Part shown: positions 50,652 to 59,075 of the stretch, in pieces
Numbering within the stretch: the first letter of the stretch is position 1
Layout of the letters: each line of letters starts with the position of its first letter
Assembly (NCBI GenBank): GCA_024233875.1
Contig: JACKPB010000004.1
Coordinates: forward strand, 124,001 to 188,000
DNA length: 64,000 nucleotides
Reading direction: 5' to 3'
Source: Leptospiraceae bacterium
GTDB lineage: Bacteria; Spirochaetota; Leptospiria; Leptospirales; Leptospiraceae
Translations under genes and position numbers: made by a program
The notes under the pieces: model-generated
Told to the model about the DNA's origin: nothing
Database searches by the model: none
The model's input: the letters and a program-made list of their open reading frames with translations, nothing else

Positions 50652-51910
50652 TTCAATTCCTTCCTTAAAAATTGATCATAAAAACGTTGTGAGGCACCCT
50701 TATTCTTCTGTACATACAACTTGATTTTTTCTTTAGTTTCTGAATATAATTTTTGATCTTGAATTATCGAACAAAATTGAATCAGGTCTCCCGGGTTTTC
50801 CAGGATAGATAGATAGCCTTCATTGTGCAAATCGATAGCTTCAGCAGCATGAGAAATTTTAGGTCCTGTGGCTATTGGAAGCCCGAAATAAGCCGGTTCA
50901 ATCACATTGTGAATTCTATTGTGAAATCCACCACCTACATAAGTAAGATCAGCCAGTTCATAAGAATAGGCTAATATCCCTATTTTATCAATGACCAGGA
51001 TGCTAGAGTCCGGGTTTTGGTTTTCAGAAAATATCGAGTATGTCAAATCATGCTTTTTTAAATTCATTTGAATTTCGCGAATTCTCTCTTCGTCTACTTT
51101 ATGGGGAAATATCCAAATCTGGAATCCGGACTCTATCAATTTTTTTAAATCGGGAAATATGAATGTATCACATTGATTGTATGTAGAAGCCAAAATCAAA
51201 ACAGGGGAATTCTTCTTTTTTTGAAGTCCGGTGGAAAAATCTGTATTACGATTTTCAATTTTTTGTATCACGGAATCAAATCTGGAATCTCCTGCAGATT
51301 CTATTTTTTGATTTTGAGTCAAAGATGAAAAAATAGGGATTAATTTTGAATTCGAAGGAGAGATGCCTGTGACCTTATTTAAGACTTCTGATGTCAATTT
51401 CCTAATGATAGGATTTCGAATCCTACCGGACCCCTGATGAAGGGTGGCGGAGGCAAAAAAAACTTTGACATCCCTCTTGATAGCAGTGTGAACCAGATTT
51501 GGCCAGAGGTCCCAGGCTGTTATGATAAGAAGATTCGGATGAAATTTTTTAAAGATCAGATCGTAGTTGCCCGCAAAGTCGAGAGGAAGTCTGCAATAGA
51601 AATCAATGAAGTCTACCTCCAGATTTTTGTTTTGAACACTATCTGAAAAAACCGTTTGAAGAATAAAAACTCCGGGACTTTCTTTTTTGATCACATGAAT
51701 CATTGATTTGCATTGATCTAATTCTCCAACCGAAGCGGCATGAAGCCAGATGACTTTCCCTGAAATGAGTTGAGTGAAATCCTTAATTTTTCGGATTTCT
51801 TTTCTTCGAATTTGAAAAAAATCAAATCTAGATAAATAGAATAATTCTAAAATTTTATAAATTGGATAGATAAGGAGGAGAATGAAATTGTAGACATGGA
51901 TCATAATCAT
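50648..51910 (-). CDS. waaA: 3-deoxy-D-manno-octulosonic acid (Kdo) transferase
   Basis: A 420-residue GT-B glycosyltransferase, anchored by an N-terminal hydrophobic segment (about 5-22), which transfers Kdo from CMP-Kdo to lipid A precursors. The catalytic-region motif WLHAASVGELDQ contains the conserved Glu; the nucleotide-binding half includes VGGGFHNRIHNVIEPAYFGLP. Two in-frame ATG codons lie two codons apart, so the exact start is uncertain by two residues. It shows that this organism makes LPS with a Kdo core. It is divergent from the Fe-S oxidoreductase gene, with a 70-base spacer. Confidence 0.88.
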   Translation of the reverse strand: MIMIHVYNFILLLIYPIYKILELFYLSRFDFFQIRRKEIRKIKDFTQLISGKVIWLHAASVGELDQCKSMIHVIKKESPGVFILQTVFSDSVQNKNLEVDFIDFYCRLPLDFAGNYDLIFKKFHPNLLIITAWDLWPNLVHTAIKRDVKVFFASATLHQGSGRIRNPIIRKLTSEVLNKVTGISPSNSKLIPIFSSLTQNQKIESAGDSRFDSVIQKIENRNTDFSTGLQKKKNSPVLILASTYNQCDTFIFPDLKKLIESGFQIWIFPHKVDEERIREIQMNLKKHDLTYSIFSENQNPDSSILVIDKIGILAYSYELADLTYVGGGFHNRIHNVIEPAYFGLPIATGPKISHAAEAIDLHNEGYLSILENPGDLIQFCSIIQDQKLYSETKEKIKLYVQKNKGASQRFYDQFLRKELK

Positions 51911-51980
51911 ATTTTTTCAATAGACATACAAATTATCAATGTTTTTATAGCCTTAATAAATTAAGACTGAGGCTACCAAA

Positions 51981-54044
51981 TTGGAAAACCTTGTATTTCA
52001 TATTATTTTCACCATTTTATTTGCAATCGCAAATATAGTCTTTGCCCGGGCAGTCATCTATCGACTCGGACTTGTTTTTGAAGGACAGAAAGCTCATTTT
52101 CATGAAGATTTCAGAGAACACGGAAATCTCGGATTTAGGATAAAATCTGTTATAGATAACGTCCTTCTCCAAAAAAAGTTGTTTCAGGAGCCCATGCGTG
52201 GAGTGATGCACGCTTTTATTTTTTATGGGTTTGTGACCTACCTTCTACATACTACCAATCAAATGGTAGCGGGGGTTTTTGGTTATTGGCTCTCTGATCC
52301 CTATGCATTTTCCCTTTTAGGTTTTTCTGAGGGACTTTCTCATGCCTATGAGGGTCTTGTTCAATCGGTCTCTTTTCTGGTTCTCATCGGTTTGGCTTAT
52401 TTTGCTATTCGAAGATGGGTTATCAAAGCGAAGGGGCTCGATGTCCATTCTCCGGCATCTGCAGTAGTGATTGGAATGATCGCGACTCTTATGATTAGTA
52501 CTCTCCTCGGTGAAGGTGCCCGGGTGATCTCTGATACTTATTCAATTAAATCAGGTTCAATTCGTGATGGATTCCCGATCGCAGTAGGGGTCAGCTACTT
52601 ATGGTCAGCAATTGGCGTGGAAGGTGCTTCCGGAGATATCGCATTTAAAATCATGTGGTGGGCACATATTCTCACAGTGTTTGCTTTCATGCTTTATGTT
52701 CCTACTTCCAAGCACTCCCACTTGATTTTTGCTCCGATAAACTTTTTTCTCGCAACAGATACTCCGAAGGGAGCTCTATCTAAGTTGAATCTGGAGGATG
52801 AAAACGCTCTTTGGGGTTCTACAAAAGTTCAGGACTTCCCTTTTCCTAACCTTCTCGATGGGATGGCTTGTATTGAATGCGGTAGGTGTCAGGTTCAGTG
52901 TCCAGCCAATCGAACCGGAAAGGCTCTCAATCCCAAAGCGATCATCGTTGATTTGAAGCATGCTCTTCTTGAAAAAATGCCCGAGGTGCAAAAGGCAAGA
53001 AAGGAAGGAAAGTCAGCTGAAGAAATTATGGGCATGGAGACCAATGTCATCGGTCCGTACATCACAGAAGAAGCGATCTGGGGATGTACTACATGCTATG
53101 CCTGCGTTCAGGCTTGTCCTGTTGGAAACAATCAGGTAAATGCTATCGTTGAAATGAGAAGAAATCTTGTTTTAGCAGAATCCAATTTCCCCGCCGAACT
53201 TCAGGGTGCTTTCCAGAACATGGAAAACAATTCTAATCCTTGGGGTATGGGAGCTCATACCAGAGCGGATTGGGCAGAAGGTTTGGGCGTGAAGACAATG
53301 GCAGAAGATTCCAATGTAGACGTTCTCTATTGGGTGGGTTGTGCAGGAGCCTTCGATGATAGAAGTAAAAAAACTGCTCAATCTTTTGTGAAAATCCTTC
53401 AAAAAGCTGGGGTAAATTTTGGAATTCTTGGAACGGAAGAAAATTGCTCCGGGGATTCAGCCAGAAGAGGGGGAAATGAATATCTCTATCAAACTCTGGC
53501 GCAAATGAATGTGGACACTATGAATGGATACAATGTTCAAAAAGTGGTAACCGCCTGTCCGCATTGTTACAACACGATTAAAAATGAATATCCTCAATTC
53601 GGGGGCAATTTTGAAGTCAAGCACCACAGTGATTTCATCAAAGAATTGATCCAGGAAGGAAAGATAGATATCAAAACCAATGAAGCTGATATCCAACAAA
53701 CATTTACCTATCATGATCCCTGTTATCTGGGAAGATACAACAACGGTTATGAAAATCCGAGAGACCTGGTGAAAGTGACCGGAGGCAATTTTGAAGAACC
53801 ATCCGATCACCACTCCAAGTCTCTTTGCTGTGGAGCCGGTGGAGCTCAAATGTGGATGGAAGAACAGAACAATGATCGGGTGAATTTCAAAAGAACCGAT
53901 CAGCTTTTGGAAACCGGAGCATCTACAATCGCAGTTTCTTGCCCCTTCTGTATGACTATGATTACAGATGGAGTGAAAAATGCAGAAAGAACCGATACTG
54001 TCAAAGTAAAAGATATAGCAGAAATTATCGCTGACAGAATCTAA
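51981..54044 (+). CDS. membrane-bound heterodisulfide reductase-like Fe-S oxidoreductase
   Basis: A 687-residue electron-transfer protein. About five or six transmembrane helices (residues 1-265) form a NarI-like cytochrome-b module. Two 4Fe-4S motifs follow: CIECGRCQVQCP near 297 and CTTCYACVQACP near 369. Two CCG domains complete it, with NCSGDSARRGG and CPHCYN in the first, and DPCYLGRYN and SLCCGAGGAQMW in the second. Such proteins pass electrons between soluble donors, for example electron transfer flavoprotein, and quinones. The start is a TTG with a GAGG-type site upstream. No ETF genes are adjacent here, so the donor is inferred. A terminator follows. Confidence 0.85.
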   Translation: MENLVFHIIFTILFAIANIVFARAVIYRLGLVFEGQKAHFHEDFREHGNLGFRIKSVIDNVLLQKKLFQEPMRGVMHAFIFYGFVTYLLHTTNQMVAGVFGYWLSDPYAFSLLGFSEGLSHAYEGLVQSVSFLVLIGLAYFAIRRWVIKAKGLDVHSPASAVVIGMIATLMISTLLGEGARVISDTYSIKSGSIRDGFPIAVGVSYLWSAIGVEGASGDIAFKIMWWAHILTVFAFMLYVPTSKHSHLIFAPINFFLATDTPKGALSKLNLEDENALWGSTKVQDFPFPNLLDGMACIECGRCQVQCPANRTGKALNPKAIIVDLKHALLEKMPEVQKARKEGKSAEEIMGMETNVIGPYITEEAIWGCTTCYACVQACPVGNNQVNAIVEMRRNLVLAESNFPAELQGAFQNMENNSNPWGMGAHTRADWAEGLGVKTMAEDSNVDVLYWVGCAGAFDDRSKKTAQSFVKILQKAGVNFGILGTEENCSGDSARRGGNEYLYQTLAQMNVDTMNGYNVQKVVTACPHCYNTIKNEYPQFGGNFEVKHHSDFIKELIQEGKIDIKTNEADIQQTFTYHDPCYLGRYNNGYENPRDLVKVTGGNFEEPSDHHSKSLCCGAGGAQMWMEEQNNDRVNFKRTDQLLETGASTIAVSCPFCMTMITDGVKNAERTDTVKVKDIAEIIADRI

Positions 54045-54056
54045 TTCAAAAAAACG

Positions 54057-54089
54057 AACCGATGGAAGATAAATTCCATCGGTTTCTTT
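54057..54089 (+). terminator. intrinsic terminator after the Fe-S oxidoreductase gene
   Basis: AACCGATGGAA (54057-54067) pairs perfectly with TTCCATCGGTT (54074-54084) over a six-base loop, followed by TCTTT. This is an 11-bp stem just after the stop codon. Confidence 0.85.
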
Positions 54090-54146
54090 GCCCTCTCCTT
54101 TCTATATAGATTTTTTTTATATTGGAAAGAAATTTCCTGAAAAAAA

Positions 54147-54174
54147 TTGACTAGAATCTCCCTCAAAATAAGAT
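54147..54174 (+). promoter_or_regulatory. sigma-70-like promoter for the Myb-like/diguanylate cyclase unit
   Basis: TTGACT (54147-54152) and TAAGAT (54169-54174) match five and four of six consensus bases with a 16-nt spacer. The element lies after the previous terminator and about 130 nt before the start of the Myb-like gene. Confidence 0.45.
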
Positions 54175-54302
54175 GCAAGATAAATGGAATCATTGATCAT
54201 TTCATCAGCGATTTTATTCAATGAATACAAGCACCAAATCATGATCTATATGTGTAGACGTTAAACGATCAACGTAGTATAGATAGAAAGAGGGGAAAGA
54301 TA

Positions 54303-55067
54303 ATGAACATCAATAGCAAAGAAGCTCAAAAATTTCTAAATGCAAAAAACATTGATGAACTACTGACAATAACCTGCAAATCAAATCTTAGCGCGGGCAT
54401 CAAAAGTTACCTAAACAGACTCTGGTTGAAAAAGAATAAGATGAATTCTCAGCATCTCGAAAAAGCCCGAAGGGTTCATCCTCTGTATATGGAAAAGAAG
54501 AGAAAATCAGATCAGAATGGTAGATTGAAAAGAATAGAAAATGATAAGGATTTTATCTCCAAATCCAACCTCCCCTGGACAGAGAAAGAAATCAAACTTC
54601 TCAAAGAGAATCCCAAAATGAGTTATGATGAACTAGTAAAAAAACTAGGAAGATCAAGAGATGCAATCCACTCGAAAAGAAGGGATCTCAAATACTACAA
54701 AACCGACAAAAGGGACAAAAAAATCTATAAGACATTTCATAATGTAAAAGTAGCCAAGCCCTGGTCCAGCTCGGAAATAGAAACTCTAAAAAAGAATTCA
54801 AACCTCTCTATTAAAGAATTGAGCGAACTCTTAGGAAGGACACCCGGTTCTATCAATCAGAAAAAAAATGATTTAAAAGAAGCGATCGAACAGAATAGTG
54901 TAAAAAATTCAGGTGCTACATGGACAGAGAAAGAATTAAAGTTTCTACAAAAAAATCTCAAAAAATCAAGCAGGGAACTGGCGGCTATCCTTTCGAGATC
55001 CAAAAGTTCTGTAGAAACCAAACTGCACAAATTGAGAAAGAAAGGAGATATTTCTTACCGGATCTAA
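54303..55067 (+). CDS. protein with three Myb/SANT-like DNA-binding repeats
   Basis: A 254-residue, highly basic protein. Residues 1-80 are helical and Lys-rich. Three repeats of about 41 residues follow at 91-132, 153-193 and 206-247, each beginning with a Trp (PWTEKEIKLL, PWSSSEIETL, TWTEKELKFL). Each continues with a helix, a turn and a second helix with LGRSRDAIHSKRRDL or its equivalents, resembling Myb/SANT or GcrA-type helix-turn-helix units. DNA or RNA binding is a reasonable inference. A GAGGGGAAAG ribosome binding site precedes the ATG. It is 22 bases upstream of a diguanylate cyclase gene and probably co-transcribed. Target sites are unknown. Confidence 0.75.
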   Translation: MNINSKEAQKFLNAKNIDELLTITCKSNLSAGIKSYLNRLWLKKNKMNSQHLEKARRVHPLYMEKKRKSDQNGRLKRIENDKDFISKSNLPWTEKEIKLLKENPKMSYDELVKKLGRSRDAIHSKRRDLKYYKTDKRDKKIYKTFHNVKVAKPWSSSEIETLKKNSNLSIKELSELLGRTPGSINQKKNDLKEAIEQNSVKNSGATWTEKELKFLQKNLKKSSRELAAILSRSKSSVETKLHKLRKKGDISYRI

Positions 55068-55089
55068 ATCAATACGGGAGAAAGATCTA

Positions 55090-56238
55090 TTGAAATTTTC
55101 AATTCGGAAAAAAGTCAATCTGGGTTTTTTTCTCTCCCTATCCATCATCATTTGTTTGATCCTCTATACGGTTTTTCTCTTTCAGCAGGGAGAGAATAAC
55201 CGCAATCTCTCCAGTGAAACCTATTCAATCATCGTTGATCTCAAGAACTTAAATTTTAAGATCAAGGAATTAGAAATTTTAAAATTAGAATTTTTGATTT
55301 CCAATGAAGCAGAAGTTCAGGAAAAATATTACAGAAAGATTTATGAGATTCAAATCGCACTTAAATCCTTAAACAATAGACCCCTCTTTCAGAGGGACAA
55401 TGACAAAATGGATGATCTCAGAATGCTCGAGTCAATTCTGGAATCCAAATTGAATTGCAATCAGGATTGTCTGGAATTGAAGAAAAAGTTTGGTATCCGA
55501 GCTCTCTTAGAAAAAATGATGTCGGATGAGGAAAAAGAACTCATAGACTCAATGAATTTTTTAATCAATTCTATTGAACAAAAAGAATACCTGAATTTGA
55601 TTAAAATTCAAAATGCAGAACAGAATACCCAGCAGAAAATGATTATTTTCATCATTACGGGTGGATTGTTTTCTGTGATCATGTTTTTGATTCTCATTAT
55701 TTTTATAAATAAGGATATCAAACTTAAAAATATCAAAGAAGAAGAACTCGCTCATCTCTCTATTACAGATGAGTTGACGGGACTCTACAATCGCAGAGGC
55801 TTCATAAAACTCGGCAAAAAGAAATTTTCCGAGGCATCGAAAGACAAACATCCTCTGTATCTATTCTTTATTGATATGGATGGTCTAAAAAAGATAAACG
55901 ATACCTTGGGGCATGAAATAGGAGACAAAGCCATCGTAGCACTTTCCAATCTTTTGAAGCAATCATTCCGCCTAACTGATTTGATTGCCAGAATGGGAGG
56001 AGATGAGTTTGCAGTGATCATGGTAGATGAGCATGTCACACCCGAGACGATTCAAAATAGATTGATGAAGAAATTGAATGATTACAACGAGACTAAAAGA
56101 AAAAATTTCGATCTCTCATTCAGCATCGGTGTTGAGAAATTTGACCCCGAAAACCCCATCAGCATAGAAGAAATGCTAAAGATTGCTGATGAGAGAATGT
56201 ACCGTCACAAGAAAAAAGAAAAAAAGAATCGGGTGTGA
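55090..56238 (+). CDS. membrane diguanylate cyclase (GGDEF)
   Basis: A 382-residue c-di-GMP synthase. Two transmembrane helices (about 11-28 and 184-205) flank a periplasmic helical sensor of about 150 residues, and the GGDEF domain fills residues 215-380. The active site GGDEF is at 303-307. RLTD at 294-297 is five residues before it, which matches the product-inhibition I-site spacing, so both activity and feedback control are expected. The start is a TTG with GGGAGAAAG upstream; it lies 22 bases after the Myb-like gene. It ends convergently with the acyltransferase gene, 8 bases apart. Confidence 0.9.
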   Translation: MKFSIRKKVNLGFFLSLSIIICLILYTVFLFQQGENNRNLSSETYSIIVDLKNLNFKIKELEILKLEFLISNEAEVQEKYYRKIYEIQIALKSLNNRPLFQRDNDKMDDLRMLESILESKLNCNQDCLELKKKFGIRALLEKMMSDEEKELIDSMNFLINSIEQKEYLNLIKIQNAEQNTQQKMIIFIITGGLFSVIMFLILIIFINKDIKLKNIKEEELAHLSITDELTGLYNRRGFIKLGKKKFSEASKDKHPLYLFFIDMDGLKKINDTLGHEIGDKAIVALSNLLKQSFRLTDLIARMGGDEFAVIMVDEHVTPETIQNRLMKKLNDYNETKRKNFDLSFSIGVEKFDPENPISIEEMLKIADERMYRHKKKEKKNRV

Positions 56239-56246
56239 AAGATCAG

Positions 56247-57509
56247 TTAGAAAATCTTATCTAAGGGAAATAAGATTTCAGACCTTTTGACTTCTTCATC
56301 TAAAATACTTTGTATTTTCCCTCGAATCTTAGAAGTTAGCTCTTCAACGATTTGTTTTTTGTTCTTACTGTTCTTGTAGTTTTTGTATTCTTCTGACAAC
56401 CGAACCGGTTCAGAAAAATGAACAAATGCTTTTGCTCTTCTGGGTTTGGAAGATTGAAACAATTCGCTTTCGAATCTATAGATCCATTCATAAATTCTTT
56501 CCGCCGAAGGGAATTCTTTCAGGTAAGAGCCTTTGATGGATATAAAATCATAGGCTTTCTGGAGATATTTTCTACCCCATTTGGCTGAGGCCAAACTGGG
56601 AAGTTCATTTTTGGGGTCAGGCAAACCCAAGGTCACCATCTCAAATACAGAGAGAATGTATCTCAGTTTGTTTATGGCATCGTCATCCCGATTGAACTTT
56701 TTTAAACCTACTGTATCTGCTACATAGTTTAAAATTTTATGTCGGATCTGACCGATTCTATAATCAAAAGATTGATCGTCTTTTGTGGTGATCCCGAACT
56801 CTCTTTCATTTTTCTCAATAAGAAATTTGCCTACAGCGAATAGTCTATCGATAATATTTTTTCCATGTTTTGTGATTCCGATGTGTTTCTCCATGTTTTC
56901 AATGGATCTATCCACTTCTTCCCGGATCTTCTCTATGGGTCCGTTGAATCGGTATTTGATAAAGGCGGGTAAAATAAGAATTTCGGCGTTCGGATCATTT
57001 TTTAGTGCGTCCTCGAATCCCCATAATCCCAATTGGGTGACTCCCGGTTGAAAGGGGAGGAGGTTGTCATTTTCTGCCCCTGTGGGCTCTCCCTCCGGAA
57101 AAAGTACCAGCTTACCGGCCGGAGCGGCTAGGATCTTTCTTGTTGTTTTTAGGGATTCTCTATCCCCTGTGCCTGCGATTACTGAATAGGCACCTATCGA
57201 TTGAATCATTTTTCCAACCAGACCATACCCCCAGTCAAAAACTTCCCTCGATGCCATGTAATGAAATCTTGAATACATAAGGTTTCCTATTACATAGGAA
57301 ATCGGAGGTTCTTTGGTTGATGGATGATTGGAGACAAAAATAACCCGCTGATCTTTGAGTTTTTTGAGCATTTCTCTATCATCCGGTTGAATGACAACTT
57401 CATCTATATTGTGAACCGCCAGCAATAGACTGTGGATGGATGCATCTATGAACCACATAAAAGGATAGTTAAAACTGGGACGTATAAATGATTCTATTGA
57501 CATAATCAT
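56247..57509 (-). CDS. PlsC-like acyltransferase with a variant HX4E motif
   Basis: A 420-residue protein of the glycerophosphate acyltransferase superfamily. The usual HX4D motif appears as NHPSTKEPP with His62 and Glu67, so the acid is Glu rather than Asp. Motif III is LFPEGEPTG instead of FPEGTRS, and motif IV is around LILPAFIKY. The C-terminal 200 residues are an extra helical region. Its likely role is acyl transfer from acyl-CoA or acyl-ACP to a phospholipid or another lipid; the substrate is not known. Two ATG codons two codons apart make the start slightly uncertain. It diverges from the methyltransferase gene, with a 56-base spacer. Confidence 0.78.
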   Translation of the reverse strand: MIMSIESFIRPSFNYPFMWFIDASIHSLLLAVHNIDEVVIQPDDREMLKKLKDQRVIFVSNHPSTKEPPISYVIGNLMYSRFHYMASREVFDWGYGLVGKMIQSIGAYSVIAGTGDRESLKTTRKILAAPAGKLVLFPEGEPTGAENDNLLPFQPGVTQLGLWGFEDALKNDPNAEILILPAFIKYRFNGPIEKIREEVDRSIENMEKHIGITKHGKNIIDRLFAVGKFLIEKNEREFGITTKDDQSFDYRIGQIRHKILNYVADTVGLKKFNRDDDAINKLRYILSVFEMVTLGLPDPKNELPSLASAKWGRKYLQKAYDFISIKGSYLKEFPSAERIYEWIYRFESELFQSSKPRRAKAFVHFSEPVRLSEEYKNYKNSKNKKQIVEELTSKIRGKIQSILDEEVKRSEILFPLDKIF

Positions 57510-57565
57510 AGAGTGTAAAAATTGTTAAATACTACAAGAAAAAATTCGAGAATGGAAAAATTTAT

Positions 57566-58327
57566 ATGGCATTGATAGAAGAGTTTGAGAAGCAGGGAAA
57601 TTTTTTATTTAGATGGAGGTCTTATGTACCTTCTTTCATTTTACTTTTATCATTTTTCTACATTCCGGAACATAAGTACTTCAATAACAGCTACCAGAAC
57701 CAAATTTATTATGCAATTTTTTGTTTTCTGATCAGTCTTTTGGGATTGTTCATTCGATGCTTCACCATCGGTTATGCACCTGAGAAGACTTCCGGAAGAA
57801 ACACCAAGAAGCAGGTAGCAGAGACCGTAAATCAAACAGGAATCTACTCTCTGGTCCGTCATCCCCTTTACATTGGGAACTTTTTTATGTTTTTTGGGAT
57901 TGTCCTTTTGGTGAAAAATCTATCCTTCACTCTTATATTTTTCTTTTTCTACTGGATGTACTATGAACGAATTATGTTTACCGAAGAGATGTTTTTACGA
58001 AATAAATTCGGTGCTAAGTACCTGACCTGGGCTGAAAAGACACCGGCTTTGCTTCCTCGTTTTTCAAATTACAAACGTCCTGAGTTGGATTTCTCCTATC
58101 GAAATATTTTAAAAAGAGAGTATCCGAGTCTTTTTGGGATTTTGATCATGTTTCTTCTCTATGATATCATTCTGATTTTTATCAATGAACCCAATTTGGC
58201 CGACAGTGGAATTCAAAATCTTTTGAAGCCCCACCATGAATACATTTTCATCGGATCGGTTCTTTTTTATATTATCGTTAGGATCCTGGTCAAATTTACC
58301 AGGATCCTCCATGTGGAAGGTAGATAG
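57566..58327 (+). CDS. isoprenylcysteine carboxyl methyltransferase-family membrane protein
   Basis: A 253-residue integral membrane protein with about six hydrophobic helices. The family motif is GIYSLVRHPLYIGNFFMF (about residues 91-109), followed by YYERIMFTEEMFLRNKFG and YLTWAEKTPALLPRF, which bind S-adenosylmethionine and the membrane substrate. Bacterial members methylate lipids or small lipophilic molecules rather than prenyl-proteins, so the substrate is open. An acyltransferase lies divergently upstream, which hints at a lipid role. Confidence 0.8.
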   Translation: MALIEEFEKQGNFLFRWRSYVPSFILLLSFFYIPEHKYFNNSYQNQIYYAIFCFLISLLGLFIRCFTIGYAPEKTSGRNTKKQVAETVNQTGIYSLVRHPLYIGNFFMFFGIVLLVKNLSFTLIFFFFYWMYYERIMFTEEMFLRNKFGAKYLTWAEKTPALLPRFSNYKRPELDFSYRNILKREYPSLFGILIMFLLYDIILIFINEPNLADSGIQNLLKPHHEYIFIGSVLFYIIVRILVKFTRILHVEGR

Positions 58328-59075
58328 ATTCACAGAAATTCTAGATTTATAAGAAGAGCTATTCCAATCTAAAGGGAATTTATTGAATTTTTGGATTCAG
58401 GGTTTGGGTTAGGGATTCAACTTAAAAAATGAAAGCTTTCAATCAAAGTTTTGGGTTTTTAGAATGAGAGTTTGAGATCAACCTCTCTAAAATACGGAAA
58501 GACTAAAGCCACAAGAAAGGATCCTTATCTGAGGATTTGGAGAATAGATCCTTTTCCGGAATGGGAAGAAATGCTCTTCGTTTCCATTTCTTTCCTTCTG
58601 GAGTCATGTCCTGTTCTATATTTTTTGATCTAGATTTTGCTGTTGCAGGCAGTTTTAAAAGTATTTTTGCATTCTCGGAAAAATCTGCTCTATACCAATT
58701 CTCATCAATTATTACACTTTTTCTATTCTGCTATCTAGCCATTTTATAGCCGATTTCTCTATGAATGAGTAAACCTTTTGAAAATGACTCTAAAGTAGCT
58801 GCACGCCTTTAGAAGAAGTACCAAGTCTTTCAGGCAAACGGTATGTGAATTTTCCAAAGAACCTTCAAGTGAAATTCTCTTACTTCTTTGTGATACATTA
58901 TGTTGATAGCTTTACAAAATATTTAGAACTATTCTAATATATGCTAATTATGAAAAAATACCTTAGAAATTTTTGTAAAGAGTGGAAAGGTTTTTGGGGA
59001 TATGAAATATTGGTAAGGAATCGGGAAATTTTCTTTTCATCCCAACCAATTCTATAGACCGCCAAAGAGAGAAAC
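58328..59075. other. 748-nt spacer before the acyl-CoA carboxylase operon
   Basis: I find no convincing gene here; a 70-codon frame near 58537 starts with TTG and has no ribosome binding site. An inverted repeat AAAGGATC/GATCCTTT lies at 58516-58523 and 58547-58554. A weak promoter candidate (TTTACA at 58911-58916, TAATAT at 58935-58940, 18-nt spacer) precedes the carboxylase gene by about 135 nt. Confidence 0.5.

Noticed and set aside
58537..58749. 70-codon ORF in the spacer before the carboxylase operon
   Set aside because: TTG start, no ribosome binding site, hydrophobic low-information product and no coupling to a neighbour.
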